Assembly: GCF_040253635.1 (NCBI RefSeq)
Contig: NZ_JBEJGX010000003.1
Coordinates: 4,551,501 to 4,615,500, forward strand
DNA length: 64,000 bases
Reading direction: 5' to 3'
DNA from: Streptomyces sp. Edi2
GTDB taxonomy: Bacteria; Actinomycetota; Actinomycetes; Streptomycetales; Streptomycetaceae
Within the stretch, counting starts at the first letter, position 1, and the number at the start of each line of letters is the position of its first letter. The translations under genes were made by a program, and so were the position numbers. This document shows positions 20,875-29,382 of the stretch, piece by piece. Below the pieces are notes generated by a model, which was given only the letters and a program-made list of their open reading frames with translations, did not search any database and had not been told where the DNA came from.

Positions 20875-21819
20875 TCAGTCTCGCTGGTACGAGTGAGACA
20901 GCAGAATCTTTCCGGGAGCCGGTGGTGTGGCAGAGACGCAGGAAGAGCTGATGACAAAGGCTGAGACGCGCTGTGCATCGGCCGGATCCGGCAGCACCAC
21001 GAGGTAGACGTCCTTGCCCTGGTACCGGGTGTGGCCGGACGCAAGCGGTGCTTCCGTCCGCCCGGTGCCCAGGCGGACACACGAGGGAACGGTGTCGGCG
21101 CCGCCGCGCAGCGTCGATTCGGGAGAAGTGCGCGTCCCGATGTCCGGGGACTTGTGCGAGCCCTTTGACGCCAGCAGATCGTGTACATGCGAACCAAGAG
21201 TGTCGGCGGTCAGGCCGGCTGCCTCTGTGGACTTCTCGGGGGTGGCGGTGGCCCGGCCATGGGGGCCTGCCTGGGAGCCGTCGACAGCGGCGTTCTGGAT
21301 GAGCAGGCCGCCGAAGCTGAAGACGGCCGCGGCGGCTGCGGTGCCGAGCAGAATCCGGGGCCAGCGCCGCGAGCGGGACGAACGGCCGCCGGGCGACTGC
21401 CGACCCGGCCCGGAGGCCCCCCGAGGCCGTCCGGCAGGCCGGGTGGCCGGCCCGGCACGGTGGGGAGGCTCGTCGTCGGTTTCACGTGAAACCGCGACGG
21501 GGGCGGTGGCTGTTTCACGTGAAACATGAGCACCGGTGGTGGGAGTGGTGGCGTCCAGCAGCGCCTCGGCCGCGAGGGCGGCATCGATGCGTCCGGCCAC
21601 GTCGGCCGGCATGCGGAGGGGGCCGGGAAGGGTGCCGAGCAGTGCCCGGATCTCTTCCAAGGACGCATAGACGTCATCGCACAACGGGCAGTCGGCGAGA
21701 TGATGGCGTACATCTGCACTGCGTGAGGGGGACAGCAGCCCGTCCGTGAGGTCTGAGAGCTCGGAGACTTCCGGGTGCTCACCTGTGGGGTGCTCATCCG
21801 TGCCGGTCATCGACGTCAC
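20875..21819 (-). CDS. rsmA: Anti-sigma factor RsmA (SigM partner)
   Basis: A 314-residue membrane-anchored anti-sigma factor. An N-terminal anti-sigma domain has LTDGLLSPSRSADVRHHL followed by a Cys pair in HHLADCPLCDDVY (zinc-finger-like). A Pro/Arg-rich linker and one membrane helix (ILLGTAAAAAVFSFGGLLIQ) come next, then an extracytoplasmic domain. The S. coelicolor RsmA is reported to carry a [2Fe-2S] cluster. It overlaps the sigM end by four bases. Two parS sites lie in the linker, each read as VSRET. Confidence 0.85.
   Translation of the reverse strand: MTSMTGTDEHPTGEHPEVSELSDLTDGLLSPSRSADVRHHLADCPLCDDVYASLEEIRALLGTLPGPLRMPADVAGRIDAALAAEALLDATTPTTGAHVSRETATAPVAVSRETDDEPPHRAGPATRPAGRPRGASGPGRQSPGGRSSRSRRWPRILLGTAAAAAVFSFGGLLIQNAAVDGSQAGPHGRATATPEKSTEAAGLTADTLGSHVHDLLASKGSHKSPDIGTRTSPESTLRGGADTVPSCVRLGTGRTEAPLASGHTRYQGKDVYLVVLPDPADAQRVSAFVISSSCVSATPPAPGKILLSHSYQRD
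21479..21492. promoter_or_regulatory. parS site 5 (inside rsmA)
   Basis: Exact parS in the linker of the anti-sigma gene, 33 bases from the next copy. Confidence 0.92.
21512..21525. promoter_or_regulatory. parS site 6 (inside rsmA)
   Basis: Second exact parS in the rsmA linker. The 33-base spacing keeps the same reading frame, so both copies encode the same five residues. Confidence 0.92.
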
Positions 21820-22547
21820 GCTCGCCCACCTCCGCCCTTCACGGCACCTGTGTCGTTCGGCCCTGCCGTCGGTGGGACGGATGTCCCCTGCGCCCGGTTC
21901 CTTCCCCCGCTCGTGGGTTTGCTATCCCCGTTGTCGGCGCGCAGATGGGTGACCAAGGGGAGAAGTCGGGCGCGGCCTCGCGCACAGCGGCTTTTCACGG
22001 TGCCGGTGGGGATGTCGAGGATCGCCGCGGCTTCCGCGACGGGGTAGCCCTGCATATCGACGAGGACGAGCGCAGCACGCTGTTCCTCGGGGAGAGTGCG
22101 CAGGGCACCGAGCAGCTCACGATGCAGGTCCTGGCGCTCGGCGGGTGCCGCAGCCGATTCCTGGGGTTCGAGAAGCTGCTCCAGCCGCTCGGTCTCGGCA
22201 ACGGGCGAGGTACGCCGCGAGGCGGCCTTACGCGCCCGGTCGAGGCAGGCATTGACCGTGATGCGGTGCAGCCAGGTCGTCACGGCGGACTGCCCGCGGA
22301 AGGTGTGGGCCGCGCGGTAGGCGGAGACCAGGGCGTCCTGCACGGCATCGGCGGCCTCTTCGCGGTCACCGAGGGTGCGCAGTGCCACCGCCCAGAGCCG
22401 GTCGCGATGGCGGCGGACTATCTCCCCGAAGGCGTCGGGGTCGCCCTTCACATGCAGGGCAAGGAGATCGGCGTCGCTTGGTATCGAAGCCTTGTCGCTC
22501 TCGGTGGACACGGGCCCCCCGGCCGTAGCTGCCTGATCTCGGTCCAA
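21816..22547 (-). CDS. sigM: ECF RNA polymerase sigma factor SigM
   Basis: A sigma-70 family extracytoplasmic-function factor of up to 243 residues. Region 2 is LLALHVKGDPDAFGEIVRRH to TTWLHRITVNACLDRARK, and region 4 is LPEEQRAALVLVDMQGYPVAEA with TGTVKSRCARGRARL. The C-terminal 45 residues are an extra Gly/Arg-rich tail. The TTG start is taken as the longest reading; a GTG 36 bases downstream (VSTESDKASIP) is equally possible. Its membrane anti-sigma partner is encoded immediately after it, and trxBA follows, as in S. coelicolor. Confidence 0.9.
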   Translation of the reverse strand: MDRDQAATAGGPVSTESDKASIPSDADLLALHVKGDPDAFGEIVRRHRDRLWAVALRTLGDREEAADAVQDALVSAYRAAHTFRGQSAVTTWLHRITVNACLDRARKAASRRTSPVAETERLEQLLEPQESAAAPAERQDLHRELLGALRTLPEEQRAALVLVDMQGYPVAEAAAILDIPTGTVKSRCARGRARLLPLVTHLRADNGDSKPTSGGRNRAQGTSVPPTAGPNDTGAVKGGGGRA

Positions 22548-22660
22548 TTGAAGCCCGCCAGGTCAGGAATGTAAATGCTGTCGAAAGGCAGCGGTGTGCA
22601 GGTGGGTGGCCGATTTGCGCCGTTCTCACGTGGAGGGTCCGCGCGGAGCAGCGCCCAAGG

Positions 22661-22702
22661 GTGTGGGGCTCCGGCCGGAAATACCGGACCGGAGCCCCAC
22701 AC
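22661..22702 (-). terminator. Terminator after the pseudokinase gene
   Basis: An 18-base-pair G+C-rich stem from GTGTGGGGCTCCGG to CCGGAGCCCCACAC with a single bulge and a short A/T loop. It separates the murJ-pseudokinase unit from sigM, which runs in the same direction. Confidence 0.8.
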
Positions 22703-22737
22703 AGTGTCCTGGACAGCGGTGCCGTCCTTCACTCCGC

Positions 22738-24459
22738 TCAGCTGGTGAAGGACACCTCGGTCACACCTTGCCGGTACCCGGCGCTGCTGTACCCGTCACC
22801 TGGCGCATACGGCATCGCGGTGATCCACACCACGACGTAGCGCGCCTTCGCCCGCTGCTTCAGCTGGACCTTGGCGGACGAGCCCGATGTCGTACTCGTG
22901 CCGAGCCGGTGCATGGAGCTGAGGGGCTGCGAAGAAGAGAGCGAATCGGCGGCGTAGAGCGTCACGGTCGTGTGACTGCCGGTGAAGTGAAGGCCGATCG
23001 ATGCGCCGCTTATCTGCTGTTTCGAGCCCAGGTCATAGACGAGACCGACGCCCTTCTTGAAGGCCGGATTCAGCTCGGGGCCTTCGTGATAGCCCCTGGT
23101 GCCCCAGTAGGTGCTGGGATTTCCGTCGATCGTGTCCCGCGCCTGATTTGCGTGCTGCGGCTGACCGTCGGGGTAGTACTCCCCCGCCTCCACGATCTTG
23201 ATCGGCTTGCCCTGGGGCTTTTTGACCCCGCCACTGCTCGGCTGCGAGTTGGCCGGATCGTCCCGGTCCTTCTCGCGCTTCAACAGGGTGTCCGCCAGCT
23301 GCCAGCTGCCCAGCCCCAGCGCCGCGATCAGCAGCGCGGAGACGGACCACTTCAGTGCCCGGCCGGTGCGGCTCTGCAGCGGAGGCGGCGGAGTGGCGAC
23401 CGGCTGGGTCGCATGGCTCGCCTGAGCGGGGCGAGCCGACGACTGCCGGTAGTTGCCCTGCTGGTATCCCGTGCGCTGATACGGCGGAGGCGTGGCGAAG
23501 GAGGTCTCCGGAGGCCGGATACGCGGCATGGCCGCCACGGCCTTGGCCAGTTCCTCCGGGGTGGTACACGGCTGCTCCTGGCGGGAAGCCGTGGCCCCAT
23601 CGTTGATCAAAGCGCGCATGGCGAGCTCGGAGAGCCCGCGGTGCACACCGGCGCGCACCTGGTCGGGAGCGATCAGGCCGACGCCCTTGGGCAGGCCGGT
23701 GAGGCCGTGGGCGTCGTTCTCGTACGGCCAGCGCTGGGTCAGCGCGGAGTAGAGCAGCGCACCGATCGCCTCGGTGTCCGTGCGCTGCGGGTGCTCGCAG
23801 GTGATGCCGCGCAGCGCCGCCATGACGGCCAGACCGCGGATGCGGTACTGCCCGGACTCCGTGCGCAGCACCGAGCCGGGGGTGATCCGCAGATGGGACA
23901 GGCCCTCGCGGTGCGCGGCGGCCATGGCCTGGGCGACCTGGCTGACGAGCTGGTAGGCGTCGTGCGGCTCCAGCGGCCCGTTGGCAAGCACCGTGGTGAG
24001 CTCGGTGGCGTCCGGCAGCCACTCATGGACCACATAGACGAGGTCGTTCTCCTCGACCGCGTCCAGGACCTGGACGAACCGGGGGTCACCCAGCAGCGCC
24101 GAGGAACGGGCGGCGGACAGCACCGGCCGGGCCCGGGGATGGTCAGCCGGCAGGATGTGCACGCCGACGGCGCGGCGCAGCTTCTCGTCGACCGCACGCC
24201 AGCTGCTGAATCCGTCCAGACGGGTGACGCACTCCTCGAGGCGGTAGCGTCTGGCAAGCTTGTGGCCGCTGTGCAGTTCCGGTGGCTGGGCTTCGATCGC
24301 CGCGGCACACTCCTCGTCGGTGCCCTCGGCGTCTTTTTCCCTGCCGGATACCTTCTCGGCCTTAGCACCGTCGTCCGTGGCCTTACCCGCCTTGGCGGTC
24401 AGCGGTTCCTCACCGCTCGTGTCAGCCACGTCGACGGCAGCCGTGCTCCGTTCCGCCAC
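22738..24459 (-). CDS. Membrane pseudokinase next to MurJ
   Basis: A protein of 573 residues from the GTG preceded by GGGGAGGCAGG. The N-terminus is acidic and disordered. At about 65-300 it has a Ser/Thr-kinase fold (LARRYRLEECVTRLDGFSSW), but the catalytic parts have degenerated: the HRD loop reads HLRITPGSV and no DFG is visible. A membrane helix (LKWSVSALLIAALGLGSWQL) and an extracellular discoidin-like beta-sandwich (about 430-573) follow. Mycobacterial MviN carries the same pseudokinase plus extracellular module fused to MurJ. A regulatory role in peptidoglycan synthesis is therefore inferred. Confidence 0.85.
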   Translation of the reverse strand: MAERSTAAVDVADTSGEEPLTAKAGKATDDGAKAEKVSGREKDAEGTDEECAAAIEAQPPELHSGHKLARRYRLEECVTRLDGFSSWRAVDEKLRRAVGVHILPADHPRARPVLSAARSSALLGDPRFVQVLDAVEENDLVYVVHEWLPDATELTTVLANGPLEPHDAYQLVSQVAQAMAAAHREGLSHLRITPGSVLRTESGQYRIRGLAVMAALRGITCEHPQRTDTEAIGALLYSALTQRWPYENDAHGLTGLPKGVGLIAPDQVRAGVHRGLSELAMRALINDGATASRQEQPCTTPEELAKAVAAMPRIRPPETSFATPPPYQRTGYQQGNYRQSSARPAQASHATQPVATPPPPLQSRTGRALKWSVSALLIAALGLGSWQLADTLLKREKDRDDPANSQPSSGGVKKPQGKPIKIVEAGEYYPDGQPQHANQARDTIDGNPSTYWGTRGYHEGPELNPAFKKGVGLVYDLGSKQQISGASIGLHFTGSHTTVTLYAADSLSSSQPLSSMHRLGTSTTSGSSAKVQLKQRAKARYVVVWITAMPYAPGDGYSSAGYRQGVTEVSFTS

Positions 24460-24566
24460 CGTCGTTCCTGCCTCCCCATCCGTTGCAGGCTCAATGAGCC
24501 AAGACAATTGTGCCCACAGTCCGCCACTATGCACGACACACGGTGGCAGTCGATGGTTGTGCTCAA

Positions 24567-26807
24567 TCAACGCCCAAGCTTCGACCGGACCATGCCGACC
24601 AGGGCGTTCAGTTCCTGGATGCGCATTTTGCGTGCGGCCACGTAGAACACGGCCAGAAGTGCGGCGGCACCGGCGATCAGAGCGGCCAGCGACCCGAGGA
24701 CACCGGTTCCGAGCGCCTGCATGATCCCGTACACCGCGGCTCCCGAGATGATCGTGGCCGGGATGCTGGCGCCCGCCAGTCGTGCGTAGGTCCGCACGAC
24801 ATGAGCGGTGTCGAGATCACCGTTCATGCGCTTGCTCAGACGGCGCCAGGCCACGCCCACGCCGATGATGTATGCCAGGCCGTAGGAGGCCGCCATGCCG
24901 ACCACGGCCCAGCGGGCGGGCAGGACCAGGAAGCACAGGCCGGAGGCCGCGGCGTTGACGGCCGCGACGATCACCGTGTTGTAGAAGGGCGTGCGGGTGT
25001 CCTCGTACGCGTAGAAGGCGCGCAGGACGACGTACTGCACCGAGAACGGGATCAGGCCCACACCGAAGGCCATCAGCATGTAGCCCATCGGAATGCCGGC
25101 GCCGGACGAGCCGTAGACCAGCGTGCACAGCGGGATACCGAGGGAGAGGAAGCCGAAGGAGATCGGGACGATCGCGACGGCGGAGGTGCGCAGGCCCTGC
25201 GAGATGTCGTCCCGGACTGCGCCGGTGTCACCGTCGTGCGCGGACCGGGCCAGCCGCGGCAGCAGCGCCGCCATGACGGAGACGGTGATGATCGCCTGAG
25301 GCATGTTCCAGATCAGCTGTGCGCTGGCGTACGAGATGAAGCCGGTGCCCGGATGCCCCTGGTCGTTGGCGGTATTGCCGGCCCAGGTGGAGAGCTGGGT
25401 GACGACGAGGACGCCCGCCTGGTTGGCGAGCACGAACAGCACGGTCCATTTGGCGAGCTTGGCGGCCTTGCCCAGGCCGTGGCCGCGCCAGTCGAAGCGC
25501 AGCCGGAGCTTGAATTCGGCGTCGCGCAGGTAGGGGATCATCGCCAGGGCCTGGACGACGAGCCCCAGGAGGGTGCCGATGCCCAGGAGCCGGATGCCCT
25601 CGTCGGGAATGGTGGTGACGCCGATGTGCGAGGTCTTCGCCGTGCCGTAGACCCAGATGAACAGGCCGAAGGTGGCGATCATGACGATGTTGTTGAGGAC
25701 GGGGGTCCACATCATCGCGCCGAAGCGGCCGCGGGCGTTGAGGATCTGTCCCATCACGACGTGCAGACCCATGAAGAAGATCGTGGGTACGCAGTAGCGG
25801 GTGAACGCGACGGCGACTTCGTTGGCGGCCGGATCACGGGAGATATCGAAGGAGACCAGTTTCACCAGCAGTGGCGCCGCCACCACCGCCAGGACCGTGA
25901 GCACGCCGAGCACCACGATGACCAGCGTCAGCAGCCGGTTGGCGTAGGCCTCGCCGCCGTCCTTGTCCTCCTTCATCGCGCGCACCAGCTGCGGGACGAA
26001 GACGGAGTTGAGACCGCCACCGATGGTCAGGATGAAGATCATCGTCGGAAGCTGGTACGCGACCTGCCAGGAGTCACCGAGCACCGCACCACCGAGGGCC
26101 GCGACGATCAGTGCCGAGCGGACGAAGCCGGTGAGACGCGACACCATCGTGCCGGCGGCCATCACTGCGCTGGACTTGAACAGCCCGCCGGCGCGTCCGC
26201 CGGAGGGCTTGCCGGCCGCCGCCACAGGGGCCGGCTCCGGCTCCGGTGCGGACTGCTGCGGCACGGCCTCCGGTCCGGGCCTCGCGGGCGCCGGGGGGCC
26301 GGCCGTCGTGGGAGCGGGGTGCTGGGGCTCGTAGGACTGCTGGTCCCGGTAGAGATGGGCGAAGGCGTCGGGTTCCGGACGCTGGTCGGCGGCCTGGGTG
26401 ATCAGGTCGTCCACACCCACGAACTGCGTCGTCGCCGCGGCATCGCCGTACGGCAGATTCCGGGTCGGTCCCTGCGGCTCGGGCGGCGGGGGCGATGCCC
26501 ACAGCTGTGGGTCGGGCGGGTGGCTGCCGGCGGCAGGCTGCTGGTAGAGCGGATGCGCGGGCTGCCCGGGCGGCGGCGGAGGGTGCGCGGCGCGGTCGTA
26601 GAGCGCCTCGGTCACCGGATCCTGTGCCGTCGGGTCCTGGGCGCGGTGCGGGTCGTTGCGGTAGGCGTCCTGGACATAGGGATCCTGGGCGTACGGATCC
26701 CGGGCGTACGGGTCCTGATCCGCTGGCGGCGGGGGCGTCGGAGGGACCGGTCCCGTGGGGTCGCCGTTGGCGCCCCGGCCCCGGTCACCGTCGTACGGCG
26801 CATTCAT
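24567..26807 (-). CDS. murJ: Lipid II flippase MurJ (MviN)
   Basis: A 746-residue membrane protein of the MviN/MATE superfamily that moves lipid II across the membrane for cell-wall synthesis. About 200 N-terminal residues are Pro/Asp/Gln-rich and disordered, with repeated DPYAxDPYAQ units. About 14 membrane helices follow from the SSAVMAAGTMVSRLTGFVRS segment onward. In Mycobacterium the same transporter is fused to the pseudokinase; here the pseudokinase is the next gene. It lies 46 bases after the DUF6049 gene. Confidence 0.93.
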   Translation of the reverse strand: MNAPYDGDRGRGANGDPTGPVPPTPPPPADQDPYARDPYAQDPYVQDAYRNDPHRAQDPTAQDPVTEALYDRAAHPPPPPGQPAHPLYQQPAAGSHPPDPQLWASPPPPEPQGPTRNLPYGDAAATTQFVGVDDLITQAADQRPEPDAFAHLYRDQQSYEPQHPAPTTAGPPAPARPGPEAVPQQSAPEPEPAPVAAAGKPSGGRAGGLFKSSAVMAAGTMVSRLTGFVRSALIVAALGGAVLGDSWQVAYQLPTMIFILTIGGGLNSVFVPQLVRAMKEDKDGGEAYANRLLTLVIVVLGVLTVLAVVAAPLLVKLVSFDISRDPAANEVAVAFTRYCVPTIFFMGLHVVMGQILNARGRFGAMMWTPVLNNIVMIATFGLFIWVYGTAKTSHIGVTTIPDEGIRLLGIGTLLGLVVQALAMIPYLRDAEFKLRLRFDWRGHGLGKAAKLAKWTVLFVLANQAGVLVVTQLSTWAGNTANDQGHPGTGFISYASAQLIWNMPQAIITVSVMAALLPRLARSAHDGDTGAVRDDISQGLRTSAVAIVPISFGFLSLGIPLCTLVYGSSGAGIPMGYMLMAFGVGLIPFSVQYVVLRAFYAYEDTRTPFYNTVIVAAVNAAASGLCFLVLPARWAVVGMAASYGLAYIIGVGVAWRRLSKRMNGDLDTAHVVRTYARLAGASIPATIISGAAVYGIMQALGTGVLGSLAALIAGAAALLAVFYVAARKMRIQELNALVGMVRSKLGR

Positions 26808-26853
26808 CGCTGCCCCACCTCATCCGTCGCCGGCCATCCGGCCCCGCCATCTA

Positions 26854-29172
26854 TCAACGGTCCACTTTCTCACCTGAGCCGGACGGGTCGGAGCTTTCCG
26901 ATCCGGTGTCCGGCGTGGGGTCACTCGGCTGCTCCGGCTCGTCGCCGTCGGTGCCACCGTTGTCGCCGTCCGTACCTGTGTCGTCATCGGGTCCGTCGCC
27001 GTCGGACCCGTCCTCGGCCCGCCGGGCGGCCGCCTGCTTGCGCTGGAGGTAGATCCGCACACCGGCGAGGACGAGCAGCAGCACGCCGCCCGCGATGACG
27101 AGCATCACCGTTGCGGTGATCTCCGTGACGTTCACCTGGAACATCATGGGGTCACCGTAGGGCTTTCCGTCCGCCGTGTAGAGCTGGGCGGTGACCCATG
27201 CCCGGCCATTGGCGTTCGCCGTCGTGTCGAACTTGAACGACTGGCTGTGCCCGCCGTCCACCGTGATCTGCTGTGACTTCCCCGCGTCCAGACGGTTGGG
27301 CTGGGACGAGGTCAGCTTCAGCGTCATGTCCTTGACGCCCTGGACCAGGTTGTTCTGCACCGTCACCGGAATCGTGGCGCTGCGCCCGGAGAGCGTCGCC
27401 CCGGACTTCTGGATCAGGTGGACCTTCTTGGTCAGACCGTCGAGGTAGCTGCGTACGGCGTGCCGGTAACCGGTGGCGCCGGTGGCATCGCCCCGCCACT
27501 CGGTCGACATCTCCCGCATCATCGCGTTGCCGAACGGGGTCACCACGCGCTCCGGCTGGGCCAGGATCACCTGGAAGTCGTCCAGGGCGGACTGGGTGCC
27601 CTGGACCTGCCGGAAGGCGTTGACCGGAAGTTCCTGCCTGCGCAGCGAGGACGGGTAGGCGGCACCACTCGGCACATGGCGGGTGGCCGCGCGGTCGGGC
27701 TTGGCCTTGGCCGCACCGCCGAGGTTCAGCGACTGGGTCCAGCTGCCGGACTCGTCCAGGCTCCGCAGTGCGGTGGCCATGGCGTGGGCCTGGTTGACCG
27801 ACGGCATGCGCTGCGGCGCGACGACGATGCTGCGCTGCCGGCCCGGGTCCTCAAGGCTGATCATCTGGGTCTGTGCCAGGAACTCCTGGACCGCGTGGGC
27901 AGAGTTTCCGGCCTTCGACATATCGCCCTCGAAGGCCCGTGAGAGCTGCGCGTCCGCGACGACGGCGGTATTGCCGCCGCCGATGGGGCGGGCCGCCGTC
28001 GGGGTGTAGGAGAGCCTCTCGGCGTCCCGCAGGCTGTCGCTGCGAGTGATCACGTTGTGCGCACCGGCGGAGGTCGCGACGTCCACGATGGACGAGTCGA
28101 TCGCGCCGTCGACGGGCCAGGCGAAGTCCGTGCGCGGCTTGACGCCGAGGATGGTGTCCACCGTCTTGTCGGCAAGGTCGGTGGCCGGGCCGAGGTGACT
28201 GAGTGCGCTGGGCACGCTCTTGCCGTGGTGAGCGAGCGAGGCCAGATCGGGATCGGCAAAGGGCAGCGCGACGACCTGGTGCGACTTGACCGCTTCTTCG
28301 AGGTCGTGCAGCCACTGCTTGGCGACCGCCTGGTTCTTGCCCATCGGGCCGTCCGGGCCGTTCACCCGGTACGACTTGGTCATGGCGTCGACGGTCGCGA
28401 GGAGGTCGGGATCGATGACGAAGGTCACGGGGAGGTTCTTGCCGAGCTCGACCATCTGCTGCAGCCGGCCTCCGGGCGCGAGCTCGGCAGCGAGGTCGTC
28501 GTTGCGGAAGACCGGTGTCTGCTGGGCATCGGCGTCGGTCTCGGCGGTGAGATGGGTGCGGGAGATCAGCGGCCACATGTAGGTGAGCTGCGTCTTCTTC
28601 CCGTCTCCGGCCGTCTGCCAGGGCAGGAACGTCCGGTCGAAGCCGAGGACCTGCCCGGAGGGTGCGGACGCCGAGCGCCCTGACAGAGAGATGCCGAGCT
28701 GGTACACACCGTTATCGCCGAGGTTGAGGTCCTTGGCCGGCACGCTGAGGCTGAAGGGACGGCTGACGCCGGGTTCCAGCTTGCCGATCTTCCCGGTGTG
28801 ACCCGCGATCTCCTCGCCGTCCGTGGCCGGCAGATAGCCGGTACGACGCGACGCACTCTCGATGGAGCTACGGCCGCCGAGCGCGGAGCCACGGTGCATT
28901 CCGACATGCGCATCCGTGATCGTGCTGCGGCCGTCATTGGTCAGCGTTCCGGAGACGGTGACCGTGTCGCTCTTGGAGGGAGCGGACGGGGACATCGAGT
29001 CGATGGTGACGTCGACCGTGCGGGAGCCGGTCGGGGCTGCCTGGGCGGAGGAAGCGTGCGGAACCTGGAGCAGCCCCACGAGAAGGAGCACTCCAGTGAG
29101 CAGTGTCACGGTCCTTCGCAGCCATCGACCACGCGGCCGTTCAGTCCGCTGGAACCCTGCCGCCTCGGCCAC
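26854..29172 (-). CDS. DUF6049 family secreted/membrane protein
   Basis: A 772-residue protein starting with GTG. A signal peptide (TVTLLTGVLLLVGLLQV, then SSAQAAP) is followed by an immunoglobulin-like domain (VSGTLTNDGRSTITDAHVG), a large extracellular region, and a C-terminal membrane helix (VMLVIAGGVLLLVLAGVRIYL) with an acidic Asp/Gly-rich cytoplasmic tail. The family sits between pcnA and murJ throughout actinobacteria. Its function is unknown; the context points to cell-wall assembly. It is divergent from the CCA-adding enzyme gene. Confidence 0.88.
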   Translation of the reverse strand: MAEAAGFQRTERPRGRWLRRTVTLLTGVLLLVGLLQVPHASSAQAAPTGSRTVDVTIDSMSPSAPSKSDTVTVSGTLTNDGRSTITDAHVGMHRGSALGGRSSIESASRRTGYLPATDGEEIAGHTGKIGKLEPGVSRPFSLSVPAKDLNLGDNGVYQLGISLSGRSASAPSGQVLGFDRTFLPWQTAGDGKKTQLTYMWPLISRTHLTAETDADAQQTPVFRNDDLAAELAPGGRLQQMVELGKNLPVTFVIDPDLLATVDAMTKSYRVNGPDGPMGKNQAVAKQWLHDLEEAVKSHQVVALPFADPDLASLAHHGKSVPSALSHLGPATDLADKTVDTILGVKPRTDFAWPVDGAIDSSIVDVATSAGAHNVITRSDSLRDAERLSYTPTAARPIGGGNTAVVADAQLSRAFEGDMSKAGNSAHAVQEFLAQTQMISLEDPGRQRSIVVAPQRMPSVNQAHAMATALRSLDESGSWTQSLNLGGAAKAKPDRAATRHVPSGAAYPSSLRRQELPVNAFRQVQGTQSALDDFQVILAQPERVVTPFGNAMMREMSTEWRGDATGATGYRHAVRSYLDGLTKKVHLIQKSGATLSGRSATIPVTVQNNLVQGVKDMTLKLTSSQPNRLDAGKSQQITVDGGHSQSFKFDTTANANGRAWVTAQLYTADGKPYGDPMMFQVNVTEITATVMLVIAGGVLLLVLAGVRIYLQRKQAAARRAEDGSDGDGPDDDTGTDGDNGGTDGDEPEQPSDPTPDTGSESSDPSGSGEKVDR

Positions 29173-29382
29173 GCGCTCGCCCGTCCCTCGTCGTCGTCAG
29201 TGGTCGTTCGGAATGTGCGTCCACGAATGGTAACGAGACGCGCAGCGACGGCGTGCCAGGGACTGCTCCACATGATCTCGGCGCAGAGGCCGTGTGCCCA
29301 GCCTGTCCTCTTGATCGGCGCCCAGGCTGTCCCCTTTATTACGTGACGCTTTGCACTGCGCGGCCACGTACCCTGTTTTGTT

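Noticed and set aside
22594..27098. Two long plus-strand frames opposite the pseudokinase and murJ genes
   Set aside because: Both are reverse-strand shadows; the minus-strand proteins have clear membrane helices and family motifs.
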